Position numbers and translations under genes: made by a program
Shown: positions 8,896-17,669 of the stretch, piece after piece
How positions within the stretch are numbered: the first letter of the stretch is position 1
How the letters are laid out: the number at the start of each line of letters is the position of its first letter
Assembly: GCF_002441855.2 (NCBI RefSeq)
Contig: NZ_CP029487.1
Coordinates: 3,894,349 to 3,958,348, forward strand
Direction: 5' to 3'
Length of the DNA stretch: 64,000 bases
Source of the DNA: Eubacterium maltosivorans
Lineage (GTDB): Bacteria > Bacillota > Clostridia > Eubacteriales > Eubacteriaceae
Notes under the pieces: model-generated
The model's input: only the letters and a program-made list of their open reading frames with translations
Database searches by the model: none
Told to the model about the DNA's origin: nothing

Positions 8896-8934
8896 AGAGC
8901 TAGATTTTTAAAATAAAAATATGAGGAGTAAAAA

Positions 8935-11900
8935 ATGAAAAAGCTATCTGCACTTTTACTGTGCTGCCTTTTGGTTTTCACCGCCCTGCCGTCCGCGGCG
9001 CTGGCAGAAAACAGCGGCACTGCGGAGCCTCTCTCGGGAGACTATATTGAGGGCGAAGCCATCGTGTGTATGGAAACGTCTGCGGCCGGCATGCGGAGCC
9101 GGAGCGCCGTTCCGGAGCTTCTGGCAAACGCCGAAGTACTGATGACCGTGGACAGCGGCGACACAGACGAAGCCCAGCCGCAGACCTTTGGCCTGCGCAG
9201 CGCCTCCTCCCAGAGTCAGGTGCTGGCCCTGGTTAAAGGGGAAGGCAGAACCACGGCCGAGCTGATCGCCGAGCTTGAGAACTACGATCAGGTCGTCTTT
9301 GCCGAGCCCAATTACCGGGTGGAGGAATACACCGACGACGCGGCCCTGACAGAGGGTCTCGAAGAGGCTTTTTCGGCCATGGATGAAAACACTGCGCTGG
9401 AGAAAGCTCCGGAAGCCGCCGTGGCAGACCAGAGCCAGAAGGCTGAGGACGCCGCCCAGACGGCGGACGAGCCTCAAAAGCCCGCAGCCGATGAGAATAC
9501 AGCCGAAGCCAAAGTAGATGAAGCCGCAGCCGAAGCACCGGCTAAGGTGATCACGAAAGATATGGTAAGCAAAGACGTCTCTAAAATGACAGACTACCAG
9601 TGGGGCTTTGACAACAGCGGCCAGTTTGGCGGCAAGAAAGACTTTGACATGAACTATGACGCCTGGAAGGCCCAGAACACCGCCGCCTCCGGTACCGATC
9701 CTGTAGTAGTGGCCGTGTTTGACAGCGGCGTGGACGCCGAAAACCCAGACCTGGCAGGCAAAATGTGGACCAAGCCCGCAGACGTAAATCTGCCCGGCGG
9801 CCCTCACGGCTACAACCCGGCAGAGGACAACGGTGATATCAACGACGATGACAACGGCCACGGCACCCACTGCGCGGGCATTATCGGCGCCGAGTGGAAC
9901 GATATCGGCGTGTCCGGCATTGGCAGAGACACCCAGATCATGGCCGTCAAGCGTCCTAATGACACGGCGGGCATTTTAAAGGGCTACGACTATATGGTAC
10001 AGGCCTGCGGCGCGGGCGTAAACCTGCGCGTTGTCAGCAATTCCTGGGGCATTGCCGGACAGTCACAGTCTCTGAGCCGGGCCGTGGAAACCCTGGGCAC
10101 AGCAGGCGCCATCTCGGTTTTTGCTTCGGGCAACAGTGATCTGGACATTGACAACACCAGCTTTATGGCCGCCGCCCTCAAGGACAACCCCTACGCGGTG
10201 ACCGTGAACGCCACCGATTATCAGGGACGCCGCTCAGGCTTCAGCTGCTACGGGCAGCGCGTGACCGACGTCATGGCCCCCGGTTCCCGGATTCTCTCCA
10301 CCTTTCACCAGAACCAGAGTACCGAAACAGGCAAGGTGAGCGCCGAACAGTATTATGCCGAGTTTGACGCCAACCGTCTTTACTATGAAAACTTTGAAGA
10401 CAAGGCTAATTACTGGCAGTTTGACGGCGCACAGCTTGTCGGCAACTCCGGCAGCTATTACGACGGGCAGGGCGTCCTGAAAACCGATGTGACGATGGAA
10501 ACCAAGTGGATTTCGAGCGAGCCGCTGGATCTCTCCCAATTGGTGAAGGCCGATGCGTCCGGGCAGCGCTATTTCAGCGCCCGGGCGGCAGTGCTCGACA
10601 ATGAAGATGTGGATATAGTGGCAATGGCGGTCAAAGTCCGCACCATCGGGGAGGACGGAACCGTACAGATGACCGCCATCGGTGATCAGGCGTCTGGCGT
10701 TAACGGCGGATGGGCCGCTTTTTCCGGAGAGCTGCCCGCCAATACAGATTACGACCATTTTACGGTTGAAATTGGCCTGAAAACAGGTAAGGTCAACGCC
10801 CATCACGGTTCTATGCAGCTCACCCTTGCCGCGGGCACCGTGGTTCTGGACAGCTTTGGCATCGGGAGCGACGCCCAGCCTTACACTTATATGGACGGCA
10901 CCTCCATGGCCTGTCCGGCAGCCGCCGGAGCGGCCGCAGTCATGGCCAGCCAATATCCGGATCAGAACGCCGCAAACCTGGCGGCCCGCCTTGTGGGCAG
11001 CGTAAAACGGGACGACGCCTTTACAGCGCTCTGCGTTTCCGGCGGACAGGTAGATCTGTCCAAGGCCGGCGATCCCTACCCGGTCATCAACCGCGCCATC
11101 GAGGACGGCAACGCGGTCACCGTTGAGGGCTACTTCTTTGGCGGTACGCCTGCGGTAACCCTGGGCGGCAGCGATGCGGTAGTTAAGGAGACAAAGACGA
11201 CAGCCGACAACAAGACCACTCTGACGGTCGAAAAGCCTGAGGGCTTTGCGGGCGGTATGACCCAGATCGTGGTCAAAAACGGCGATAAAACCGGACAGGG
11301 TTCCTTTGAGCTGGGCGCACGGACCGATCGTGTCTACTACGACCAGACAAACCTGCCCCTGCCCCAGGACGAAGCCTTCTACAATATGGACGGCGGCCAG
11401 CTGGTGGGCTATGACGGCAGCCTGTACTACCTGCCTGCCAGCAATGTCATAAGCAATACCACAACCGATGTGATCTGGCGGTATGATCCTGAAAAGCAGA
11501 GCTGGAGCACGGTGGCGCTGCCCGCCCCTGTCACCAACATGGTCGGAACCACCTGGAACGGCAGGCTGCTGGTGTATGGGACGGATTTGACCAGCAACAA
11601 AATTTACTTTGCACTCTACGACGGCAGCAACTGGCAGATGCTGGAATATGGTGAAGATCAGACCGCTGCGCTGAGTAAGGTTTTGCTTCCCGGCATAATT
11701 AACGACGGCAGCCGCGTGCTGCTGTTCGGCGGATATGATGGGAGTGACGCTACCTCCGTTTACGAATTTAACGTGGAAACCGGCGCGCTGAGCGAAACCG
11801 GAATCACGCTGAAAACAGGGCGGATCAGCCCTCAGGTAGCTTACCAGAACGGTGAGTACCTGGTCAGCGGCGGCTTTGCCTTGGGCTGGAACTTGGGCGC

Positions 11901-12417
11901 AGTGCAGGATGTTGAGCTGGTGACAGAAGACGGCAGCACCCATATCATCGAGCAGCCAGGCGTCACCCAGGAACAGCAGTATGGCTTTACCGGCGCTGCG
12001 GTTAAGGGAGGATACCAGCTGGCAGGCGGCGTCAATACACTGAACAATGCCGACACCTACACCCTGGCCTCTGGCGGCAACACTCTCGAGGTTTACGGTA
12101 AACGGGCGGCCGACAGCGCTCTGATTACGCCGGCTTCCACGGCCTACCGCGGCCACTTCTATGTGCTGGCTGGCTCCAACACAAATGAGGCGCACCGCGT
12201 GTTTGCCGCCACAGCGGCAGACACCCTGGATCAGCCCGGCGATAAAACCGGCGGCAGTGTCATCACACCGCCAGCGGACGAAAGCAGTACGACGGCCAAG
12301 GCGGGCAGCGTGAACACAGGCGTCATCGTCCAGCCGCAGTACGCCGCGCTTTTGAGCCTGGCGCTTCTGGCCCTGATTATTGGCGGCTGCGCAGTTTACA
12401 GAAAACGCGTGAATTAA
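8935..12417 (+). CDS. Cell-surface subtilisin-like serine protease with Kelch-like C-terminal region
   Basis: An 1160-residue exported S8 protease. Signal peptide 1-24 (cut near ALA-EN), propeptide ending VVFAEPNYRVEE (about 40-128), Ala/Glu linker (about 130-205), then the catalytic domain: Asp263 in VFDSGVD, His309 in NGHGTHCAG, oxyanion Asn in FASGNS, Ser657 in DGTSMACP. About 190 extra residues between the Asn and Ser blocks (about 460-645) look like a beta-rich insert. Residues about 735-800 resemble an IPT/TIG fold and 820-1120 contain Kelch-like repeats (WRYDPEKQSWSTV, LLFGGYDGSD). A C-terminal hydrophobic segment plus YRKRVN anchors it; SVNTG may be a variant sorting motif. The substrate is unknown. 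Confidence 0.9.
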   Translation: MKKLSALLLCCLLVFTALPSAALAENSGTAEPLSGDYIEGEAIVCMETSAAGMRSRSAVPELLANAEVLMTVDSGDTDEAQPQTFGLRSASSQSQVLALVKGEGRTTAELIAELENYDQVVFAEPNYRVEEYTDDAALTEGLEEAFSAMDENTALEKAPEAAVADQSQKAEDAAQTADEPQKPAADENTAEAKVDEAAAEAPAKVITKDMVSKDVSKMTDYQWGFDNSGQFGGKKDFDMNYDAWKAQNTAASGTDPVVVAVFDSGVDAENPDLAGKMWTKPADVNLPGGPHGYNPAEDNGDINDDDNGHGTHCAGIIGAEWNDIGVSGIGRDTQIMAVKRPNDTAGILKGYDYMVQACGAGVNLRVVSNSWGIAGQSQSLSRAVETLGTAGAISVFASGNSDLDIDNTSFMAAALKDNPYAVTVNATDYQGRRSGFSCYGQRVTDVMAPGSRILSTFHQNQSTETGKVSAEQYYAEFDANRLYYENFEDKANYWQFDGAQLVGNSGSYYDGQGVLKTDVTMETKWISSEPLDLSQLVKADASGQRYFSARAAVLDNEDVDIVAMAVKVRTIGEDGTVQMTAIGDQASGVNGGWAAFSGELPANTDYDHFTVEIGLKTGKVNAHHGSMQLTLAAGTVVLDSFGIGSDAQPYTYMDGTSMACPAAAGAAAVMASQYPDQNAANLAARLVGSVKRDDAFTALCVSGGQVDLSKAGDPYPVINRAIEDGNAVTVEGYFFGGTPAVTLGGSDAVVKETKTTADNKTTLTVEKPEGFAGGMTQIVVKNGDKTGQGSFELGARTDRVYYDQTNLPLPQDEAFYNMDGGQLVGYDGSLYYLPASNVISNTTTDVIWRYDPEKQSWSTVALPAPVTNMVGTTWNGRLLVYGTDLTSNKIYFALYDGSNWQMLEYGEDQTAALSKVLLPGIINDGSRVLLFGGYDGSDATSVYEFNVETGALSETGITLKTGRISPQVAYQNGEYLVSGGFALGWNLGAVQDVELVTEDGSTHIIEQPGVTQEQQYGFTGAAVKGGYQLAGGVNTLNNADTYTLASGGNTLEVYGKRAADSALITPASTAYRGHFYVLAGSNTNEAHRVFAATAADTLDQPGDKTGGSVITPPADESSTTAKAGSVNTGVIVQPQYAALLSLALLALIIGGCAVYRKRVN

Positions 12418-12423
12418 AAACGG

Positions 12424-12475
12424 CTTTATAAAAAGCCGAGGCCCTGCAGAGTCTTCGAATTTTGCAGGGCATTTT
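12424..12475 (+). terminator. Terminator region after the subtilase
   Basis: A small GGCTTTATAAAAAGCC hairpin is followed by CCCTGCA...TGCAGGG with a short T run. The next 200 bases (12476-12688) are AT-rich and hold only the promoter below. Confidence 0.6.
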
Positions 12476-12627
12476 AAATATAAGGCTTGACAGAAGAAAA
12501 AGTTTTCGGTATTATAAACATTTGCAAGCTCAGATTAAGATTAATGTGAGAAAATTAAAGTGGAGATGTGGTAAAATATTTTCTCTTATTTGTGAAAATA
12601 ATATAATTAAAATATGGCGAAAAGGGA

Positions 12628-12656
12628 TTGTATTTTATCGTTTTCACCTGTATAAT
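12628..12656 (+). promoter_or_regulatory. SigA promoter of the P-loop protein gene
   Basis: TTGTAT (12628-12633), 17-base spacer, TATAAT (12651-12656). Confidence 0.7.
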
Positions 12657-12688
12657 GTTAATAACAACATAGAAAGTAGGTGTCTTAA

Positions 12689-13099
12689 ATGATTGAATTT
12701 GTATATGGAGCAAAGGGAAGCGGAAAGACTAAAAAAATGATCGATATGGCCAACGCAGAGGTTGGTTCTGCAAAGGGCGATATCCTGTTCATCAACGACA
12801 GAGACAAATACAGAGTGACTGTTGATACCAAAATTCGTTTTATTAATTCCGAGGATTTTGAAATTAAAGGGGAAGATGAGCTTTACGGTTTTATCAGTGG
12901 AGTAATCGCCGGAAATTATGACGTCGATGTTGTTTATATCGATAATTTACTGAGAATTCTTGATGCAGATGGTCCGGAAGACATTTCCGGAATCCTTGAA
13001 AAACTGGATAAAATCCAGAAAAAACAGGATATCAAATTTGTGCTCAGCCTGAGCTGCGAAGAGAGCACAGTTCCAGATTGCGTGAAAAATTATCTGTAA
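12689..13099 (+). CDS. Small P-loop NTPase-like protein
   Basis: A 136-residue protein with a Walker A (GAKGSGKTK, residues 7-15) and a Walker B-like strand (VDVVYIDN, about 85-92). It resembles short clostridial ATP-binding proteins annotated as twitching-motility PilT-like, but lacks the length and motifs of a true PilT. Its own promoter precedes it and AGTAGGTG is the likely ribosome site. Function unknown. Composition is more AT-rich than most neighbours. Confidence 0.7.
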   Translation: MIEFVYGAKGSGKTKKMIDMANAEVGSAKGDILFINDRDKYRVTVDTKIRFINSEDFEIKGEDELYGFISGVIAGNYDVDVVYIDNLLRILDADGPEDISGILEKLDKIQKKQDIKFVLSLSCEESTVPDCVKNYL

Positions 13100-13181
13100 G
13101 AAATGAAGAGGCGCTCCCAGAATTTGCTGGTAAGACTGCGGGCGTCTTTTTTTTATTTTGTCAAAAATTGGAGGAACGATC

Positions 13182-14150
13182 ATGGAAGAGCACCCGCTTT
13201 ACAGGGTTTATTCACAATGGCTCAAAGAGCGTTACGGCAGTAAGGTTTATAAGCTTCCGGTTAACGTGCCGGTTTCCTGCCCGAACCGCGACGGCGCCGC
13301 GGGAGAGGGCGGCTGTATCTACTGCGGCGCCAAGGGCGGCGGCAACGAGACCCTGTCCGACGCTTTGAGCGTAGCCGAACAGGTGAAAAAAAACCGGGCC
13401 TACATTGCAAAACGCTATAAGGCAAAATTATTCATTCCCTACTTTCAAAGCTTTACCAACACCTACTGCAGCGCACCGCAGCTTGAACGCTGGGTGCGTG
13501 AGGCAGTGGGCAGCGGCGAGGGCATTGCCGGTGTGGCCATCTCCACCAGACCGGACTGCATAAGCGATGAGCAGCTGGATTTTTTAAGCCGCTTCCAGCA
13601 GGAAAAACAGCTGGACGTGTCCATTGAGCTGGGCCTGCAGACCGCCAACTACAAGACCCTTAAAATATTGAACCGCAGGCACAGCCTGGCCGACTATATC
13701 GAGGCGGCCGCGGCGGTCAAGGGCCATGGGCTTCAGCTCTGTACCCATGTGATCCTCGACCTGCCATGGGACGACCGGGACGACGTGGTGGAAACCGCCG
13801 GCGTGGTCTCGGCGGCGGGGTCGGATTTTGTCAAATGCCACGCCCTGTATGTGGAGCGGAGCACGGCCCTTGCGGACATGTATTTAAAAGGCGAAATCAG
13901 CCTTTTTCCCAAGGAAGAATACATTGAGCGCTGTATTTTATTTCTGACGCATTTAAACCCGGATATGGTCGTTCAGCGCATTATTGGCCGGGCGCCGGAG
14001 GCGGACAGCATCATCACCAACTGGAACACCAGCTGGTGGAAGATCAAAGAAAGTCTGGAGGAGCGTATGCGCTGTGAGGGCGTGTGGCAGGGTAAAAATT
14101 TTCATGAAAAACAGGAAATAATACGTGCAAAATGGCGCCCGTTATTGTAA
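13182..14150 (+). CDS. TIGR01212 family radical SAM protein (YhcC/YtqA-like)
   Basis: A 322-residue radical SAM enzyme. ATG at 13182 has GGAGG upstream. The cluster motif is unusual and family-specific: CPNRDG, then GCIYCGAKGGG, supplying the three [4Fe-4S] cysteines. Later blocks FQSFTNTY, STRPDCISDEQLDFL, ELGLQTAN and HVILDLPWD match the family. The biochemical role of bacterial YhcC-type proteins is unclear, though some relatives act on tRNA or coenzymes. The full family length is present. Confidence 0.85.
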   Translation: MEEHPLYRVYSQWLKERYGSKVYKLPVNVPVSCPNRDGAAGEGGCIYCGAKGGGNETLSDALSVAEQVKKNRAYIAKRYKAKLFIPYFQSFTNTYCSAPQLERWVREAVGSGEGIAGVAISTRPDCISDEQLDFLSRFQQEKQLDVSIELGLQTANYKTLKILNRRHSLADYIEAAAAVKGHGLQLCTHVILDLPWDDRDDVVETAGVVSAAGSDFVKCHALYVERSTALADMYLKGEISLFPKEEYIERCILFLTHLNPDMVVQRIIGRAPEADSIITNWNTSWWKIKESLEERMRCEGVWQGKNFHEKQEIIRAKWRPLL

Positions 14151-14160
14151 AATAGATTAG

Positions 14161-14203
14161 ATAACAGACTGCCGGGAAATCCGTTTTTCCGGCAGTCTGT
14201 TAT
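14161..14203. other. Perfect 15-base inverted repeat between genes
   Basis: ATAACAGACTGCCGG (14161-14175) pairs with CCGGCAGTCTGTTAT (14189-14203). There is no T tract after it, so it is either a weak terminator or a leader hairpin of the alarmone synthetase gene. Confidence 0.6.
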
Positions 14204-14230
14204 GAAGTAGTGAAACCAGAGGTGATTGTA

Positions 14231-15070
14231 TTGAGTACACAATACTGGCAGGAGTTTCTCATTCCCTACCGGCAGGCGGTGGATGAGCTGGTCCTGAAAT
14301 TTAACAGCCTGAAAAACCAATCGATGACGCTGGGAGAGAATTCACCCATTGAGTCGGTTCGAGGTAGGGTGAAAACCGTTTCAAGTATTCTTGAAAAAAT
14401 CAATAAATACGGCTTTGACGTCGAAGATCTCGAGACAAATATTAAAGATATTGCCGGCATCCGCATTATCTGCCAGTTTGTGGAGGACATTTATGAGGTG
14501 GTCGATATTATCCATGAGCGCGACGGGAAGGATATGCACATTGTGGATGTCAAAAACTATATGGAGGGTGAGGACCAGTCCAGTCTGAAATCGGGCAGGG
14601 GAACGCCCAAGGAGAGCGGCTACCAGAGCTATCACCTGATCATCCGCTATCCGGTTTTCTGTGCCCTGGGTTACAGAGAAATCTATGCTGAGATTCAGGT
14701 TCGCACTCTGGCCATGAATTTCTGGTCCATCATCGAGCACTCCCTCAGCTATAAGTACAAGGAAAAACTGCCGGAAGCCCTGAAGACCCGGCTTCACAAT
14801 ACTGCTGATTCTGTCATCGGGCTGGATCAGGAGATGTCTGCTATCCGCGACGAGATTCAGCAGGCCCAGAAGCTGTTCAAGATGAAGTCAAGCACAGTTA
14901 ACAGCATTCTCGACAATATCGACAATTTATACAAACTCGACCAGGCCGACAAGGCCGTTGCCTATGAGCGCGATTTCGAGGAGCTCTCCGAGCAGGAAGA
15001 TCTGATCCAGCTCATCCTGTTGAAAAAAGAACTGGAATCCGAAATCAGCCGGATTAAGGAGGAAGCCTGA
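14231..15070 (+). CDS. Small alarmone synthetase, RelQ/YjbM-type GTP pyrophosphokinase
   Basis: A 279-residue RelA/SpoT-domain protein without hydrolase or TGS/ACT domains. The synthetase signatures are present: RGRVKTVSSILEKINKYG, DIAGIRIICQFVEDIYEVVD, RGTPKESGYQSYHLII and the YAEIQVRTLAMNFWSIIEH block. It makes (p)ppGpp from GTP/GDP and ATP. A helical C-terminal tail (about 200-279) fits the tetramer-forming helices but is longer than in RelQ. TTG at 14231 is chosen because GAGGTG lies six bases before it; GTG at 14210 has no such site. Confidence 0.88.
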   Translation: MSTQYWQEFLIPYRQAVDELVLKFNSLKNQSMTLGENSPIESVRGRVKTVSSILEKINKYGFDVEDLETNIKDIAGIRIICQFVEDIYEVVDIIHERDGKDMHIVDVKNYMEGEDQSSLKSGRGTPKESGYQSYHLIIRYPVFCALGYREIYAEIQVRTLAMNFWSIIEHSLSYKYKEKLPEALKTRLHNTADSVIGLDQEMSAIRDEIQQAQKLFKMKSSTVNSILDNIDNLYKLDQADKAVAYERDFEELSEQEDLIQLILLKKELESEISRIKEEA

Positions 15071-15080
15071 AAAATAGTTT

Positions 15081-15208
15081 ATAATTGATAGTTGACAGTT
15101 GATAGTTTATGAACGCTTTTGCTAACGTAAAAGCGATTAGAAATCAAATCTGCCAGTGGCAGATTTGTACCATAACTATCCACTATGCACTATCAACTTT
15201 CAACTTAA
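15081..15208. repeat. MITE-like palindromic element
   Basis: The left end, TAATTGATAGTTGACAG and on, is repeated inverted at the right (AACTATCCACTATGCAC... to about 15208). Two inner hairpins lie between: GCTTTT...AAAAGC near 15114 and AAATCTGCC-AGT-GGCAGATTT (15146-15166). No transposase is encoded. A decayed relative lies at 415-585. Bases 15209-15406 hold only promoter-like TATAAT boxes (15321 and 15344). Confidence 0.65.
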
Positions 15209-15406
15209 CAGGCCTCTTCTTAACGCTTTGTCCCTTCACGATAACATTTGTCTTCCACCTGATTGTCAGAGACAATCAGCAGATCTGTAGCATTTAATGT
15301 TAAAACCATCCATAATTTGGTATAATAGTTTGATAGAAAATGCTATAATGAATAAACCGAAATGATAATAATTCAGCAAGGTATCAATACTAAGGAGCGA
15401 ATCAAT

Positions 15407-15946
15407 ATGACAAGACTATTAAGATTGGAAAAAGGTAATGAGGATGCCCTGAAGGGTGAAAACTCTGAGATCATTAACGGCGTGGCCTATGAAAAACCAG
15501 AGCTTGATGAAGCGCATAAGGATATCGTACGCTATCTGCACGCCGCTTCCAGCAGGTATGTGCTGACCCACAGGCCGCTGGACAAGCTGGCTATGCCCCA
15601 CGACCCGCTCGTGATCGACGCGGAAGTGCTGCCGAACACTATTTTAAGGCCGGAGATCGCCATGCAGATTAAGGATGAGAGCTTTCCAGCTTGGGTGGTA
15701 GAGATCGCGTCCAAAGAAAACATGGAAGTCGCTTATCTTGAAAAAATGAACATTTATATGGCTGCCGGTGTAAAAGAATACTGGGTGATCGACCCGGTTA
15801 AGCAGGTGATCCTTTCCTATAATTTTGTGAAAAACCCGTGGATTCCGGTCATCTATGACAGCCCTCAGCGGATTAAGGTGACCGTTTATAAGGATTATTT
15901 TATTTCTTATTCGGAAATATTTAAGGATCGTTCCGAGGAAGAATAA
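15407..15946 (+). CDS. Uma2 family (DUF820) PD-(D/E)XK-like protein
   Basis: A 179-residue protein. ATG at 15407 follows AAGGAG. The Uma2 layout is visible: a YLHAASSRYVLTHRP helix region, then VVEIASKENMEVAYLEKMNIYMAAGVKEYWVIDP, the family's E-x-K and EYW-DP signature. The upstream position that is usually PD reads RPEI here and the usual S-x-x-x-x-D-x-x-x-K stretch is altered, so catalysis is doubtful. Uma2 proteins are spread by mobile elements; a MITE-like repeat lies 200 bases upstream. A TATAAT box at 15344 could drive it. Confidence 0.75.
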   Translation: MTRLLRLEKGNEDALKGENSEIINGVAYEKPELDEAHKDIVRYLHAASSRYVLTHRPLDKLAMPHDPLVIDAEVLPNTILRPEIAMQIKDESFPAWVVEIASKENMEVAYLEKMNIYMAAGVKEYWVIDPVKQVILSYNFVKNPWIPVIYDSPQRIKVTVYKDYFISYSEIFKDRSEEE

Positions 15947-16062
15947 AGGGCTGCTAATTCATTAATTTTTATTAAGTTTCCTGAAAACAGTATCCGTTTT
16001 TCAGAAAAATTGATATAATATAAAATAATGCGTACAGTATGGATAAATTAAGGAGTTTGCAA

Positions 16063-17076
16063 ATGGCGGCTGAAGAAAAAAAGGATGCACTGGTCACTTA
16101 TACGATGGATGAATGGGTCGAAATCTACAGTGAAGCAGTCATAGGATTATATAAAAGATTACTGGATTATGCCTGTGTGGTCTATGATCCGGAAAGTAAA
16201 AGCTACAGCTATTTCTGGCGGTTAGTCAATTCTGCCTACTATCTTGATGGTCAGGTCATCGGCCATAACCTGGATGAGATGATTGGATGCCAGTGGGACA
16301 ATGAAAAAATTCTGGAGACCTTGGAAAATGACTACAAGACACTCTGCGTTATCTTTAAGGATCGTTATGTCGATGTGCTCAGAGCAAGCTTTCAGAATGA
16401 ACTAAATGCAGAAGCCATTCACTATAATACCCTGCCGGACCCCAAAGACCGGGAGGGCTTTGAGAAGCTGCTTTTCAGCCATGGCGCAAAGGTGTTTAAA
16501 AATGTATCGGATTTGGCCGCGAGCGGCGATATCTCTGCCCAGGTGCTGCTTGGAAAAATGTACTTTCTGGGCTGGGGCACAAAGGTGGGTGCAGAAGAAG
16601 GCCTGTATTGGTTCAAAAAGGCGACGGAATCTGGAAACGGCGCGGCGTTCTTTTATGCCGGCATGGCCCATGAGTATATGACCTGTTCGGAAACCGGCGT
16701 CAACCTCAACGCCGAGTCCTGCGAGCTTTACCACGAAGCCATGAATGCTGGGTTTACCGAGGCCGCCTATGCGCTTTACCGTTATTACGGCCGTTATGTC
16801 AGCGGAAAAACAGGTATGTTCCGCGCCAAAAAATGGTTAAATAAGGGCATTGAGCTGGGCAGTGTTTACTGCCAGTACGAAATCTGCCAGGCGCCCGAGG
16901 ATCGTTTTGCCACCAATAATGTAAAGACCGTGGTGGACTGGGTGAAGGCCGCGGCGCATTTTGGCGTTCCGGACGCCCTTGAGCTGTTGGGCGATCTCTA
17001 TCTTCAGGGGCATGCGGGACTGAAGGTCGACTTTGAAAAGGCTGAATCCCTCATGGAAAAGGCTGTCAGCCAGTGA
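16063..17076 (+). CDS. Sel1-like (TPR-type) repeat protein
   Basis: A 337-residue soluble protein. ATG at 16063 is chosen for the AAGGAG before it. After an N-terminal region of unknown fold (1-155), Sel1-like repeats run to the end: SAQVLLGKMYFLGWGTKVGAEEGLYWFKKA, AAFFYAGMAHEYM, AAYALYRYYGR and ALELLGDLYLQGHAGLKVDFEKAESLMEKA. Such repeats bind partner proteins. Upstream TATAAT at 16014-16019 is the likely -10. Partner and role are unknown. Confidence 0.8.
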   Translation: MAAEEKKDALVTYTMDEWVEIYSEAVIGLYKRLLDYACVVYDPESKSYSYFWRLVNSAYYLDGQVIGHNLDEMIGCQWDNEKILETLENDYKTLCVIFKDRYVDVLRASFQNELNAEAIHYNTLPDPKDREGFEKLLFSHGAKVFKNVSDLAASGDISAQVLLGKMYFLGWGTKVGAEEGLYWFKKATESGNGAAFFYAGMAHEYMTCSETGVNLNAESCELYHEAMNAGFTEAAYALYRYYGRYVSGKTGMFRAKKWLNKGIELGSVYCQYEICQAPEDRFATNNVKTVVDWVKAAAHFGVPDALELLGDLYLQGHAGLKVDFEKAESLMEKAVSQ

Positions 17077-17127
17077 TTGCAAGATATAGGGAAAATAAAA
17101 TATAGTCAGTAAAAAAACACAATATAT

Positions 17128-17162
17128 AGAGGTGTACGTCGTTTTAGCGTATACCTCTTTTT
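17128..17162 (+). terminator. Terminator with GTATACG-type stem
   Basis: AGAGGTGTACG (17128-17138) pairs with CGTATACCTCT (17148-17158), followed by T. The same stem recurs at 26519, 47476 and 61527. Confidence 0.8.
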
Positions 17163-17222
17163 CGTAGAAAAATGGGTATAAGTATAAGCGCAGCAGAAAT
17201 TTTATTTAACAGGAGTTGGAAA

Positions 17223-17669
17223 ATGACAAAACAGAGAAGAATCAACTTTCAGAAGGTTAGCTCAGTGCTGGTGATCCTGTTTGGCGTCGTGATGGTTCTG
17301 GCAGCTTTTCTTGAGTTTGGCGGGTTTACCATCATGCGGATGGCAGTGAACGATGTGGAGCTTGGCGCGCGTCAGATTTCTGAGCTTCTGGCGACCATGG
17401 GGGTTTTCAGCCTTGTTCTGGCTGTTGCCAGTATTGTTGCCGGTATCATGGGCTTTCGAAATGCGGCCCTTGGGAAGGAGAAGTTGAGACGCTGCGGGAG
17501 GATCGGGTTTGGAATCCTTGTAGTGCTGGTCATGTATTACGCCTTTTTATTTGTGGTGGATACCTTGGACGCCTCTGATTTTGTGGTGGCTGCTCTTCCG
17601 GTGCTTTATACGATCAGTGTTGTCTTAAATGAGAAGGAGACGATCCAGGAAGGAGAAACACGGGCATGA
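17223..17669 (+). CDS. Four-helix membrane protein of unknown function
   Basis: A 148-residue protein starting at ATG 17223, six bases after AGGAG. Four hydrophobic segments are seen: about 15-35, 60-85, 98-118 and 122-140. No family motif is recognised. Its last codons overlap the start of the MprF-like gene (ATGA overlap at 17666), so it is co-translated and may support that enzyme in the membrane. Confidence 0.7.
   Translation: MTKQRRINFQKVSSVLVILFGVVMVLAAFLEFGGFTIMRMAVNDVELGARQISELLATMGVFSLVLAVASIVAGIMGFRNAALGKEKLRRCGRIGFGILVVLVMYYAFLFVVDTLDASDFVVAALPVLYTISVVLNEKETIQEGETRA

Noticed and set aside
10234-12195. A 653-codon open frame antisense to the subtilase
   Set aside because: It lies wholly opposite a well-supported protease gene, has no family motif or ribosome site, and is the usual GC-driven shadow frame.
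12462-12692. A 76-codon frame before the P-loop gene
   Set aside because: It spans an AT-rich intergenic region with a promoter and terminator, overlaps the next start, and has no recognisable protein pattern.
15109-15297. A 62-codon frame in the MITE-like region
   Set aside because: It arises inside the repeat and lacks a ribosome site.
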